Shown here in pieces: positions 12,680-24,239 of a stretch of DNA of 64,000 bases (its first letter is position 1; each line of letters begins with the position of its first letter). The DNA comes from Tamarix chinensis. Lineage: Eukaryota; Streptophyta; Magnoliopsida; Caryophyllales; Tamaricaceae. A program made the translations under genes and the position numbers. The stretch is taken from contig CM060177.1 in NCBI GenBank assembly GCA_030549775.1, positions 46,402,244-46,466,243 of the forward strand, in the 5' to 3' direction. The notes beneath the pieces were generated by a model. The model made no database searches. It saw only the letters and a list, made by a program, of their open reading frames with translations, and had not been told where the DNA came from.

Positions 12680-15600
12680 TATCATTATAGTAGATATAGT
12701 TATAAATATTATTAATTATAAACATAAATATAATTATTGTTATGATTGTTATAATAATTAAAGCTATCATATTAATTTTGATAAATATCATTATGATTGT
12801 TATGTATAAAATTTTAATGATAATAATTAGAAATACAAATTTTATTATTATAAGCAATATATATATATAATGATAACTATAAAAATTATAAGATTAACTA
12901 TAATTCCATGTTTATAATAACAATAATTAGTATGATCTAATCTATTAAGTGCTAATCCAATGTAAAATAAACTAAGAATAATAGAGTCTTACTCTTTTAG
13001 TTTTTTGTTGCATGGGTTAAGTATCATAGCCTTTTACACAAATTATTATAAAAGAAAATATTTGTTTATGCAACACTTGTGGATCAGTTTTGTCTTTAGT
13101 TTAGGTCAATTTTAAGTTTATTTATGGATACATGCTAAGTTCAGACAAAATCTTTTAGGTTGAGTCATTTCAATTTTGGTCAATTTGGGTGCAAGTCATT
13201 ATCAAAGTCATATATAAACATAAGTTGGGTTCAAATTAGATCTAGTTATTTTGGGTGTATATCATAATCGGATTAGCAAAGTTTGGGTTGGTTTTTGGGC
13301 TAACTTTAATTTGTTTTTGGTTTTGAGTTGAGATTGGGTTTGAATTTTTTGGCTACAATTGGGTTCGAGTGATTCAGGTCATATTTGAAGGGTTAAATAA
13401 AGTTTATGTGATCTAAATCTATACCAAACTTGCAGCTTATATTAGTGTCACTTGGATATTTATTGGTTTTCTACCTAATGATAGAGCTTTGTGGTTGTAC
13501 ATGGAGTTTAGTTCTGATATTTTCAACAAGCTTGGTGTGTAGCTTTGACCTATTGAATTAGTTAATAATAACTATAAACTGCCTATTTTCTTTACTTTTT
13601 TCTTTCTTTCTTTCTTTCTTTAGGATATTGATAGACCAATATGTGGAGGTCTCATTGGTCAACATGATCTTTGGTCTCTGGATTTTTGCATTAGTCCCTA
13701 GAGGCGTGGAGTAAAACAAGTGATTTTTTGTTTGCATTATGTTTTGAGCTAATGATAATAAGTTCTCTTAAGGATGAATTATTGTTATTATTATTATTAT
13801 TATTATTACTATTAGTATACGTTCTATCCCTTATTAGTAGGTTGTTTGAAGGAATGTACCAAGGTGGTGCACGGATGATAGAATAACGAGCTATTAATAT
13901 TTTATGGAAATAAGGAGTGTATCGGTAGCCAAGTATGATATTATTCTATTTCTTCTTCTTTTTTCTCTATGTTTGTCGTGTCATGTTAGAAATGAAAAAG
14001 AATATTGAATATTTTTTGTATATTTAGAATTTTTTAGGAAATTATTTAAAGTTTTTTTATGTAATATTTTAATTTTTTTCTTAAAAAAATTTGACATTAG
14101 TATTAAGTTTATGAAAATTTTTATGACTAGAAACATCATAAAAAAAAACTTAAGTACTAATGTAATATTTTATTTTACTTTAAATTGTTAAATATATAAG
14201 AAAATTCAAATAATAAGAATTATAACGATGATGGTGATTATAATAACAATAATTAATTTTTTGAAATTTTATTTCTATAAAACCAAACATAAAAAAAAAT
14301 GCTTTCCACTAATTTATTTTTTCCAAAACTTTTCTAACAACTAAGCATTACAAAAAAGTTTTTGGTGCCTCAAAATCACTGCACCTATGGGTGATTTTGT
14401 AAACATCTCCGAGCTTAACCATTGATTATGCCCACGCATGTAGGTACAAAAGCAAAAGATGGGCTCCCCTATAAATAATGTCCGTATACACTAGTGAAAA
14501 CGAAATGGACCAGTATCTCAAAACCGTACGTTGAGTGCAGCCAGCCACCCTAAATTCCTCGGTCAAATACCGGAAAGATACTCCCGAGTCCTGATTGATC
14601 TATACGATCGATGACCCGTCCCCCACAGAAAAAGTGCAAATTGATAGTAATAGTACGCATGTGATGCGACCATTTGACTGGGCCAATAAACCTACGCATG
14701 CCATTGACCCACAAAAAGGCATTTGCTGGCAGCAGCCAGCCAGCCACTATTAGAGTAAGAAGAGTTTATCATAAAGTCAGATCCGGCCAGCCCCCAATTA
14801 GCCAAGAGCGGAAGGCTACTAGCTATATATTTGCTAATGCTTCAGTCGTGCGACTCTTGTTTATTCCAAATGGTATGTTAATCTTATATAATCAAGTGAC
14901 GAAGTTAGTATTTAGACAAAATTAAGTTGGCTACTTATCATGATGTTGGCTGCCCACTATCTCAGGTTATGTCGCTTGGTATATATTATAATTTTTTTTT
15001 TCCGTATATAACACACGAGCCCAAAACCAACACGAAACAAGTCCACTCAATAATCAAATTTTCACCATTGTAACATTTTCATTCCAAAATCATGCAAATA
15101 AAGAAAAGCCTCTTGACAAATTCATTCGTACTCTACCCCATGTTTTTTTTTTCCCAATTTGATAAAAACTACTAGATTTAGAAAGATAAAATTGAAAGGA
15201 TGATAATGAGGTAGCTTATATATACACACTATTTATATTCGATATTAATAAGTATCCAATTATAGCGGAGGTTATAATATATAGTAACGCAACACGTACA
15301 AGTAAGAATATTACAAACTTAATATTAATGCCATATAATAGGCTGGATGAATGTATTAAATAGTGTTTATACAATAAAGAGGGCAAGATGCCACATCTAC
15401 CTCTTTCAATGACGTATTTTCTGACACTTTTCTTAATTGAACATCTCCCGATGAGTGCAAAATTGAACCAAGTCAAGGTATGCAACCGTGGAAATATTTT
15501 ACATGAATAGTGTATGCTACATCTACATGTGCAAATGTCACGTTCTTATGTAAACATTTTCCTTTGCAGATACATCTTTAAAATGTTTTGTTAAAATTAT

Positions 15601-16870
15601 TGTATGACAAGGATGAAGCCATAGTTAAGAATTAGATTATAGGTTTTACCCCTCCACACATATATATTATATAATATGGGTACATATTGCACGTCCTCTT
15701 AATTAAAATATTATGGGTAAAAACTTCACGACGCAAACATAAAGGTTCGTACTGCCAAATTGACTTTAAATTATAATATATTTTTTTTATGGTGACTCAC
15801 TTTTAGCTAACTAGTATCACTTTTTAATATTGAACTACATATCCATGTAATTTGCTCTCGTTAATCAAATATATTCTACATATATTACTCGATCCAACTC
15901 ACTAAAACATTCATGTGATGATATTCCATAATAAATCAAGAATAATCTTCAGTTTCATTCATCATCAATTGTAAGGATGACAATTGTGAAAGTAATACAC
16001 GAAACCCGAAGGATTTGACCCTACGAATACGGATATGAGTACATGGATAAAGGGGAATATATCCTTAGGGATCGAGTACATGATTTCCAAATTCATACCC
16101 CCCCCCCAAATAAATGTACATGTGCTTATATCCATTTACCATATATCAATCTGTATTTTAATCTTTTATTAGAGCAATATATATTAGAAGGTAGAATAGA
16201 AATTTTAATCTAGCATTGAACAATGTATGTTCAGTTTTAATAACAAAAAAAATAGCTATATCCATCTAGTTTCAGGTCGTCGGTCAAGTTTTAAGCTATC
16301 AACTTTGATATATGCTAGATTCAAGTATAAGTGAGGAATTAAGTACTAAATGGGGTTCCAATATAGATGAGGATATTGGCTCTAGTATAGGATCCTTGAC
16401 CCAAACTCAACTCAATTAAATCCTGAATTATTTGCACCTATTCAAATTAAGGCATCATCCATGCTGAAGTTATTTATAATACATCTTACACAAATATAAG
16501 AATAATTTATAAGCATTTCATTCATTAACAAAATCTCTTGAATTCTATTATCATGACAATCTTGGTTATTATGAATTTAAATTATCTTTAATGGGTTTAA
16601 TTAACCCTTTTGGACTTTTATTGTTAATTTTTAACACGTTTATATTCATACCACTAGTTTTGTAGGAGTTCCTTTATGGGCTTCGATGTAAGTTAAAATG
16701 GTAGTTAGATCATAACTTCTAACAAAAACAAGGATTTGGTAACTAATTAGCTACATTTGAGCGTCATCCTAAAAACATCAAGCACACCTGATGTGCACTT
16801 GACTCTAAAATCTCATGAAAAAACATCTTCTATATAATTATTTGCCTCAAAATCTGTTTCTTTCTCCCCT
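12301..16870. other. Long intergenic stretch, no gene seen
   Basis: Contains microsatellites and short anonymous frames only. 14400-14900 is less AT-rich and looks low-copy (several CAGCCAGCC words), but no exon structure is recognisable. A C run of about 10 lies at 16100. Around 15990-16060 there is a GGATTTGACCCTACGAATACGG-like degenerate repeat of a kind seen in plant transposons. None of these justify a gene call. Confidence 0.5.
12599..12689. repeat. (ATT)n microsatellite
   Basis: Nearly pure ATT run with a few ATC units at its right end. A poly-asparagine frame on the minus strand is an artefact of it. A smaller ATT run is at 13772-13815. Confidence 0.95.
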
Positions 16871-17189
16871 AAGGCTTGGGAAGGCCTGTTAATCATCTGC
16901 CCGGGCAAAATCAGCAAAGAAACAAGGCAAATGATCCAGACTCCGCCTGTTCCTGCCACTACAAGAGAACCGCCCCACCTCAAAACCGTTGGCTACCCAA
17001 GAGCTACAGTACTCACCTCCCCAAAACAAAACATTCAACAACCAGTTCCCCAAACTCAAGCCTATAGTATTATCATCGAACCGCGATTTACAGGTAAATA
17101 GCACCAGCACACAAAACCTCGACCCCAACCTATGCCATCATAACAGCCTCCACGAGGGAAAACAAAATAAAAACTAAAATACAGTAATC

Positions 17190-18061
17190 ACTGATTCATC
17201 GCCAGACTGCACAAACCAATTACACACCAGAGGAACTCACACCGCAGAGAGCTTACCTTGTCAGAACCAGGTAACGAATGGCTGAGGCAGCTGAAGTCCT
17301 TGATTTGCGAGCTGATCAGCCATCGTGTGTTCAACTCCCAACCCCGATAAAGTATCCAAAAAAATTCAAAAGAAATATAAACTTCCATGGGGCTTCTATA
17401 GGATCATTGTACCATCATACCGCATTCTGAGAATCTGATTCAATGATCACATAAAGGTACCATGTCATTCCTTCTCCAACATTATTCTCATAGCAGGGTG
17501 GATTGCCACTACCTCTGCCTCATTTATCTCATGGAACTCAATCAAAATATAGAATAAATACTTAAATTTCGCAGGCCTATCTTGATGTATGCCTCCGATC
17601 ATTGCCTTAGTTTCTATGTTCACTGAAGCATCCGCGTTCCACTTTAGATATCTTGCACCCAAATGTTCCCAAGTCGACGAAAACTCCACGGACCCATAAT
17701 TTGACTATGGAGGCCTATAATGCACAAGACACTCTAGCACCCTTACCACTTCATCAGCACCAGAGAGGAAAGAGTGCTCCCAGCTTTTAACCCACCACCT
17801 TAGCCACAGCAACACCGTGCCAAACAATTCGCTTACCAATGAACTGACCTGGTAGAAAATCCTGTTGTTACACTCTTTCCATAAGGACCACAAGATTACC
17901 ATGTAACTAGCGAGCCATAAGTTATTCTGAAATTTATAACCCCCGGATACCACCATTGAGTCAGGAAACCTACAACTATCATCGCGAAGACCCAACACAA
18001 CAACTAAAGCCTCAACCATTGATACCAAGTGGTACACCCAGACCACTTTATTAAGTTCCAT
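17190..18061 (-). pseudogene. 3' fragment of a LINE with C-terminal RNase H domain
   Basis: On the minus strand 18061-17705 encodes a stretch with MVILWSLWKECNNRIF, matching the W-x-x-W-x-x-R-N-x-R-I-F segment that precedes the RNase H domain in plant LINE ORF2. It continues at 17689 with LKWNADASV...GGIHQDRPAKF...INEAEVVAI (RNase H strand with the catalytic D, then NEAE). After frame changes, near 17330-17280, comes the closing motif HTMADQLANQGLQL (family: N-x-x-A-D-x-L-A-x-x-G). The domain is broken by a stop between 17689 and 17705 and by shifts. The 5' side ends abruptly at about 18061. 16870-17190 is probably its 3' untranslated tail. Confidence 0.75.
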
Positions 18062-18065
18062 GCGG

Positions 18066-18257
18066 ATCTAGTAATTTTACAAATCATATCCCAAGCACAA
18101 GTTAAAGATCAACAAGGAGGATAAAATAATACTCTAGTTTCAAGTACTTCAATTTCATATGTGTAATACACAAACTATGAAGGAATAAGCAAGTATGCTC
18201 AGGATTCCTAGACTCAAGCTTCAAAGAGTATGTTGTAGTATTAGGTTTTATGTACAT
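18066..18257 (+). repeat. Isolated fragment of the copia LTR, direct repeat of 18541-18731
   Basis: About 190 bp, from ATCATATCCCAAGCACAAG to ATTAGGTTTTATGTACATA, repeat at 18541-18731 with roughly 90 percent identity by eye. The unit corresponds to positions about 140-330 of the copia LTR family. It starts right at the broken end of the RNase H LINE fragment, so it marks an old rearrangement breakpoint. Confidence 0.8.
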
Positions 18258-18402
18258 AGGATTTACGTATCACCATTTCTGTTATAATATTTTATAATAG
18301 AATGGATTTCACCATGGTCATACTTACGTTTTATTATTATTGTATTTATGTTTCACCACTTTTATGCTTATGTTTCACTGTCGTTGCTTTCATGGTTCAT
18401 CA

Positions 18403-18731
18403 TGTTGGCCTCATAGGTTAATCAACATTTGTTTTTATGATAACAAACTCAATTATAAATTTTATTTATCTTGTTAACTGTGTATGTGTATTAGAGAAAA
18501 AGTGAAGTATTCAACACTTAAGTCAATGAGTGCTAAGTAGATCAATTTTATAAATCATATCCCAAGCACAAGACAAAGATCAACAAGGAGGATAAAATAA
18601 GACTCTAACTTCAAGTACTTCAATTTCATATGTGTAATACAGAAACCATAAAGGGATAAGTAAGTGTGCTCAAGATACCTAGACTCAAGCTTCAAAAAGT
18701 ATGTTGCGGTATTAGGTTTTATATACATAAG
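18403..18731 (+). mobile_element. Copia 5' LTR, left part (split by LINE)
   Basis: Begins TGTTGGCCTCATAGGTTAAT and CAACATTTG, ATGATAACAAAC, matching the first bases of the solo LTR at 10287 (minus). The homology continues to about 18731, where the poly(A) end of an inserted LINE breaks it, and resumes at about 27481. Together with 27481-28597 the LTR is about 1.45 kb, as expected from the 1425-bp solo copy. Confidence 0.75.
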
Positions 18732-20807
18732 TTTTTTTTTTAAAAAAAAAAACAAGAATAACTGTATATCATCATGAAGCATTACAAATGGAGTTGTAGA
18801 ATTGATCCACCATCCCTATCATACCTCTAAACTTATCACTCCTACTAGGGTGAGTACATAGAGAAGACATAATAAAAGCAACTCGATGAGCTACCCTTTT
18901 CAAATCCCATGCTACATTTGAAAAAATATTACCATTCCTAGCCTTCCAAACTTCATAGAAAGCTACTACATAAAAATAAGAATAAAATTGAGCTTTTGTT
19001 GCACTTCTACATCTAACTCTAGAGGAATATCTTAGCAAATCCTCCCAAGATCTGTGACTCTTCCTTTCCCTGCAAGCTTTACTAATAACAAACCAAACCT
19101 TCTTCAACACAGGACAGTTACAAAATAAATGGGAAATGGTTTCCTCCTGAGAGCAGAAGCAGCATTGCAAACTGATGGATGGAACAAGGCTGATTAAGAT
19201 ATCTTTGGTAGGAAGCCTAGAGTGAGCAGCCAACCAGAAAATAAATTTATGCTTAGGTGTTGCTGGGTTGGACCATACTACTCTCCACCAACCTACTTTA
19301 GAAGCTGAAAAACGAATGGAATCATACACCTCTACAATCTGATAGGAATGATCCCTCTGCCAATGCTAGAAAATAGGGAGCAGCCTATGCCTTAATCCAA
19401 AAATTTTGTGCGTTATCCCAGAAGTTGTGCAAGGCAGGCTACAGGAGGCAACTTCCTGCCTTTTATGTAATAGGAATGAACCCATTTAATCCATAAGGCA
19501 TCCCTCTTCTGAGTGATTTGCCATAAAAGCTTCCCCACTGCTGCCTCATTCTAGGTAAATAGGTCCAACATACCTAATCCCCCTTCCTTCTTTGGTAAAC
19601 AAACCACTTTCCAAGCTACTAAAGCTCTCTTAGTCTGAGACACTTTCCCTGACCAAAGAAAATCCCTGCATAACCCCACAACTTTATGCACAATCTTCTT
19701 AGGTAGAAGAAATACCTGGTTCCAATAATTTGTTATGCCAAAAATGATAGATTTTAACAATTACAATCTATCTGCATAAGATAGTAATTTATTAGCCCAA
19801 TGATGAAGCCTGCATGAGATTTTATGAATCAACACCATTATATCAGCAGCTTTTAGTTTTGATTCATCCAAAGGGACCCCCAAATATTTAAAAGGAAACT
19901 TCCCCTCCTGAAACTAAAGATGGGAAAGTATAGAACACTTCAGCACCTGGTCTGCACCACCCATAAAAACCCTACTCTTACCAGGACTAACATGGAGCCC
20001 TGAAGCAACAGAGAAGTCAGATAATACATCACTAACAGCCTTCACAGAAGATATAGTAGCTTTGCAGAAAACCAACAGGTCATCAGCAAAAGCTAAGCTG
20101 ATAATCCCCAATTTCTTACATTTAGGATGGCCTTGGAAGTGCTCCCTTCCCCATAAATCTTGGAATTGCCTGCTAAGATACTCCATCTCAATAACAAACA
20201 AAAAGAAAGACAAAGGATCCCCCTGCCTAAGCCCATTTTTCCTCCTGAAAGGAGGTTGCATGACATTATTGACACACAAAGAATAAGAGACTGAAGACAC
20301 ACATGCCATAAGCACCTTGACAAAATGCAAAGGAAAGTGCAAACCCAACATGACCTTCTCTAAGAAGATCCAGCTTATAGAATCATAAGCTTTCCTCATA
20401 TCCTTTTTGATCATGCATCTTGGAGAAATATGCTTCCTGTTATACATATGCAGCAACTCATGAGCTAATAGGACATTATCTCATATCCTTCTCCCCTTAA
20501 CAAAACCAGACTGGGAAGCATGGATAATAACAGGTAGAAATTTTTGCAATCTTCTTGCTAAAACTTTTTCCAAAACCTTATAAACCACATTAAAACATGT
20601 AATAGGTCAAAAATCAGCCATCTCTTTAGGATTCTATGATATTAGAATAAGAACCAACTTTGTATGAACCATGAAGGAAGGAACAACTACTGTCTGAAAC
20701 ACCCTCCTTACCAAAAGCCATAGATCTTCCCCCAACACATTCCATGTTGCCTTATAAAACCCTGCAATAAACCCATCAGGCCCTGGTGCTTTATAATGTC
20801 CAATAGA
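18732..20807 (-). pseudogene. LINE (L1-like) ORF2, 3' half: RT and zf-RVT, inactive
   Basis: Minus strand. The RT palm lies at 20807-19914: a KAPGPDGF-like segment next to the S3 insertion, KDMRKAYDSISW, NGLRQGDPLS and the catalytic AFADDLLVFC. RT thumb/connection follows at 19760-19551 (WKVVCLPKKEGGLGM). A zf-RVT domain is at 19329-18772 (WSNPATPKHKFIFWLAAHSR, then LPTKD, C-x-x-C...HLFCNC). The frame is interrupted by several stops and shifts. On the plus strand a run of ten T at 18732-18741 marks the poly(A) tail. No RNase H follows, so this LINE differs from the one at 17190-18061. S3 has split ORF2 at 20807/25946. Confidence 0.85.
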
Positions 20808-21476
20808 TGTAACACCCCCAAATTTACTACTGAAAAATTTCGTTTAAATCTAAAGGTTTAGCGGAAGCGAAAGAATTAAAACCGTAAACTTGGGGATATT
20901 ACCGCCACACTTAGTACCAGACCGGTTCACTCCTACCGTTCGGATACTAAGTGCTAAGGCTAAACCAAATAATCATTAATTAAGAGTCATCAAAACATAG
21001 GTCCATAGTTAGCATAGACCATTCATGAAACCACGAGTCAACAACAGTTAAAATATCATTTAGGAATACAACTTAGAGTACGGTTCCAAAGCGAGGAGCG
21101 TGGTACAAAATATAGCAAATAAAACAGAATCCCAAGGGACCAATATCCGGATCGCCTACTCACTCAAGCCAAGCCTTCCACCCCACGATTGTAACCGATC
21201 AAACCTGCATAGGAGGTATGCTCCCCACCATTGGTGGATCATCACAGGACCCATTCAATCAGTGTAGTATCAGTACGGGTCCACTACTGAGTAAGGGCGC
21301 TGGTGTGCTAAGGCCAAGCATACATTCATACCACATAGCATACATAGCACAATCACATAAGCAACGTGCGATAACACACAAGATAAGGCCTGAGTACGTT
21401 CCGATGATTCATTCTTTCCTCATTAATAATATGTCCATTTCACGCATATTCTTTAGAGGTCCATGTGAGTGCGGGA

Positions 21477-22080
21477 ACCCCACTATTATAGCCGGTGGAC
21501 CGGAAGGTATACACTCAGGGCAGAACGCTCCTGACCACTATTATTTGCCGGTGGACCGGTCTCCAGGGCAAGATGCTCCTGGCCACTATTATTTGCCGGT
21601 GGACCGGTCTGGCCCCGACTCACATGGTGTTTCACTGTAAGTGCTTAGTGTATTTTCCTCATTTTCATTAACAGCATGTTCAATCCACACATATTCTTTA
21701 ATAGTTCATGTGATTGCGGGAACCCCACTATTATAGCCGGTGGACCGGAAGGTATATACTCAGGGCAGAACGCTCCTGACCACTATTATTTGCCGGTGGA
21801 CCGGTCTCCAGGGCAAATTGCTCCTGGACACTATTATTTGCCGGTGGACCGGTCTGGCCCTGAATCACATGGTGTTTCGCTGTAAGTACTTAGTGTATTT
21901 CCCATGGTTTAACTTACTTACTTCGGTTTGTCGAGCACGAAATCCCCCACTATTATAGCCGGTGGACCGGAAAGTATACACTCAGGGCAGAACGCTCCTG
22001 ACCACTATTATTTGCCGGTGGACTGGTCTCTAGGGCACCCCGGCTCTTGGCCACTATTATTTGCCGGTGGACCGGTCTGG
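21477..22080. repeat. S3 array: CCACTATTAT / CCGGTGGACCGG modules alternating with hairpins
   Basis: Three higher-order blocks (about 21477-21640, 21719-21882 and 21947-22080). Each block holds three modules of CCACTATTAT, 3-4 variable bases, CCGGTGGACCGG. Between the modules lie inverted repeats: TCAGG...CCTGA at 21515-21534 and 21760-21779, and CCAGGGCA...TGC(T)CCTGG at 21563-21582 and 21808-21827. Each block closes with GGTCTGG and CACATGGTGTTTC-like DNA. Frames in this stretch give repetitive DHYYLPVDRS peptides, which I take as accidental. Confidence 0.9.
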
Positions 22081-22670
22081 GCTCGGCTCAACAATCTTTC
22101 GCTTTACATAATTAATGTCTTATCCGTGTCTTATTGAATCACATCACACCCTTGACATGCATGCGGTTGATACTCTACCTCTTTCCCCTCCAGAGGGACC
22201 GTCCCATATTTTGAGACTCGCACCTCTTCTCACACCCGACATCCATCCCCCGTAGACTTAGGTAAAGGAGCATATAGTAAGACACAAACCCCAAGGATAT
22301 AGGCCATCCCAACACATATGATATCGCCTCTGCATGTTCTCATCCCTCTAGGGTTCCTCCTCGGATACCCTAATCGGACCTATGTGGCCCAACTCTTTCT
22401 TACTTACCCAAACGCTACGTTATTCTCTATCTCGCACCTCATTCTTTATTAGGAAATTCCCCAAGTGTATTTCTTTATCTCCCAAGTTCATATGTGACCA
22501 ACAAAACCCTAGTTGGCCACTCAAACCCTAATCGACCACGCCAACCCTGGTTGGCTGCACCAAACCCTAGCACTTTACTTCTTCAACAAGTAACCTCCCT
22601 CCTTTAGAAAACCCATACTCATCCTTTATATAAGTGAATTCTCACTCTCAACCCCCTACTCCATAGGCCA

Positions 22671-22835
22671 TTAATACCACCATGTAATCATTAATACCAC
22701 CATACAACCCTAATACCACCATGCGAATCATAATACCACCATACCAACCATAATACCACTATACAAACCCTAATACCACCGTGCAATCATGAATACCACC
22801 ATGCAACCATTAATACCGCCATAGAACATTAATAC
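22671..22835. repeat. AATACCACCAT minisatellite in S3
   Basis: About eight units of 18-24 bp, each containing TAATACCACCAT followed by a short variable piece (GTAATCAT, ACAACCC, GCGAATCA, GCAACCAT). It lies downstream of the hairpin array in S3. Confidence 0.85.
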
Positions 22836-23815
22836 GATCATACAAACTTCAAGACTCCCAGGATGGTTCCCAACTCATATTACCATTTATCCTAACATGC
22901 ATGTCCTAGAGGTCCATAACGTAATACATCATAAACATCATACATATAAATGTCATGCTCATGTCATGGAAGCACAAACAACATACCTCAATCTCCAAGC
23001 TGCGCTACACATAAAACAAGTTATCCACAAATCATATAATACATGGCATAGCATGGCATACACAACATTCAACACATCCATGTCACACATAACACAAGGC
23101 CATTAGCTTCGTCCTTACCTAAGGCGACGCCGGGCTTGGAGCATGCTCCTCTAACTCCTTAGGGCTTTGGTCGGGGTTACCTATAAAAGGGGAAAATGCT
23201 AAGTATTAGTTTCCCTTATAATCAATCCTCATTCTAGTTTAAGGTTAGGGTTTTTATTTACTAAAAAGGGTTTTATACAAAACTAGGGTTTTTACCTTAG
23301 AATTAGTATACTAAATATTAGTAGTCAGAATATGTTTATTTTTAATACCTATTGTTACACTTATATTATTAGACCCGTTAGCCCTATTCTTATAATAATA
23401 ATATTCATGTTAACTATAGAAAAATAGTGATAATAATAATAATAATAAAACTAATACCAGTGACACTAATGTCTAGTGATGGAAACCCTAGCACTTTAAG
23501 GCCAAGTCCATTAATGGGGTTATATTTGAAATAATAATAATATAAGGTCACAATATTACAAGTAACTATTCCTAAGGGTGATAACGATAATAGTTGTATA
23601 TTCTTGAATAATAAAAGGGTTTAAATGCTTTTGATTACAACAATAAGGTAGTGATAATAGTAATAATAGTAATAGTTGTTAATAGTGTCATAGTAATGAG
23701 GTTAGGGTTAATGTTAAATGGTATGGTAATAAGGTTCAAGTACTCTTCTTAGTTAACAACCAAATGATATTTACTAGCTTGATTTGAGTAACATGGGTAA
23801 GACAAGGTAGTATTA

Positions 23816-24135
23816 TTATTAACAATGGTGACAAAGTGTTAAGTATAATAATAATAACAATAACCATAATAATAATAGTAATAATAATAATAATACTAAT
23901 AATAGTAAAAATAATAATGATAATAATAATAATACAACCAAGTAAGGTTAAGCAATAATACTAATAACCATAGTAAGGATAATAGAAATAATAATGATAA
24001 AAATGTTAATACTAATAATTATAAAAATAAGACCAAAGTTAAGTATAATATAGGTTAGAGTTTAAAAGGGATGTTAGTATTAGTAAGAAAATTAGAACAT
24101 TAATAATAATAAGGGCAATAATAATGGTAATAATG

Positions 24136-24175
<40 letters not shown>

Positions 24176-24200
24176 GTATATTAGTATTAATATTATTAGA
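23816..24200. repeat. AAT-rich microsatellite tract in S3
   Basis: Clustered (AAT)n runs, the longest pure one at about 24131-24175. The same kind of tract occupies the same relative place (just before the GC-rich segment) in S6 at 41813-42440. A TATA-like CTATATAAAAAGG follows at 24213-24225 and could be the LTR promoter, though only position and sequence support that. Confidence 0.8.
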
Positions 24201-24239
24201 AAATAGTAGCAGCTATATAAAAAGGGGGTTAGGGTTTGG

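Noticed and set aside
16876..17177. Two overlapping small proteins on the plus strand
   Set aside because: They lie in the probable 3' tail of the minus-strand RNase H LINE and show no domain.
21477..22080. CRISPR-like array (repeats with variable spacers)
   Set aside because: Spacers are short related hairpins rather than unique sequences, units are not regularly spaced, and the context is a plant retroelement.
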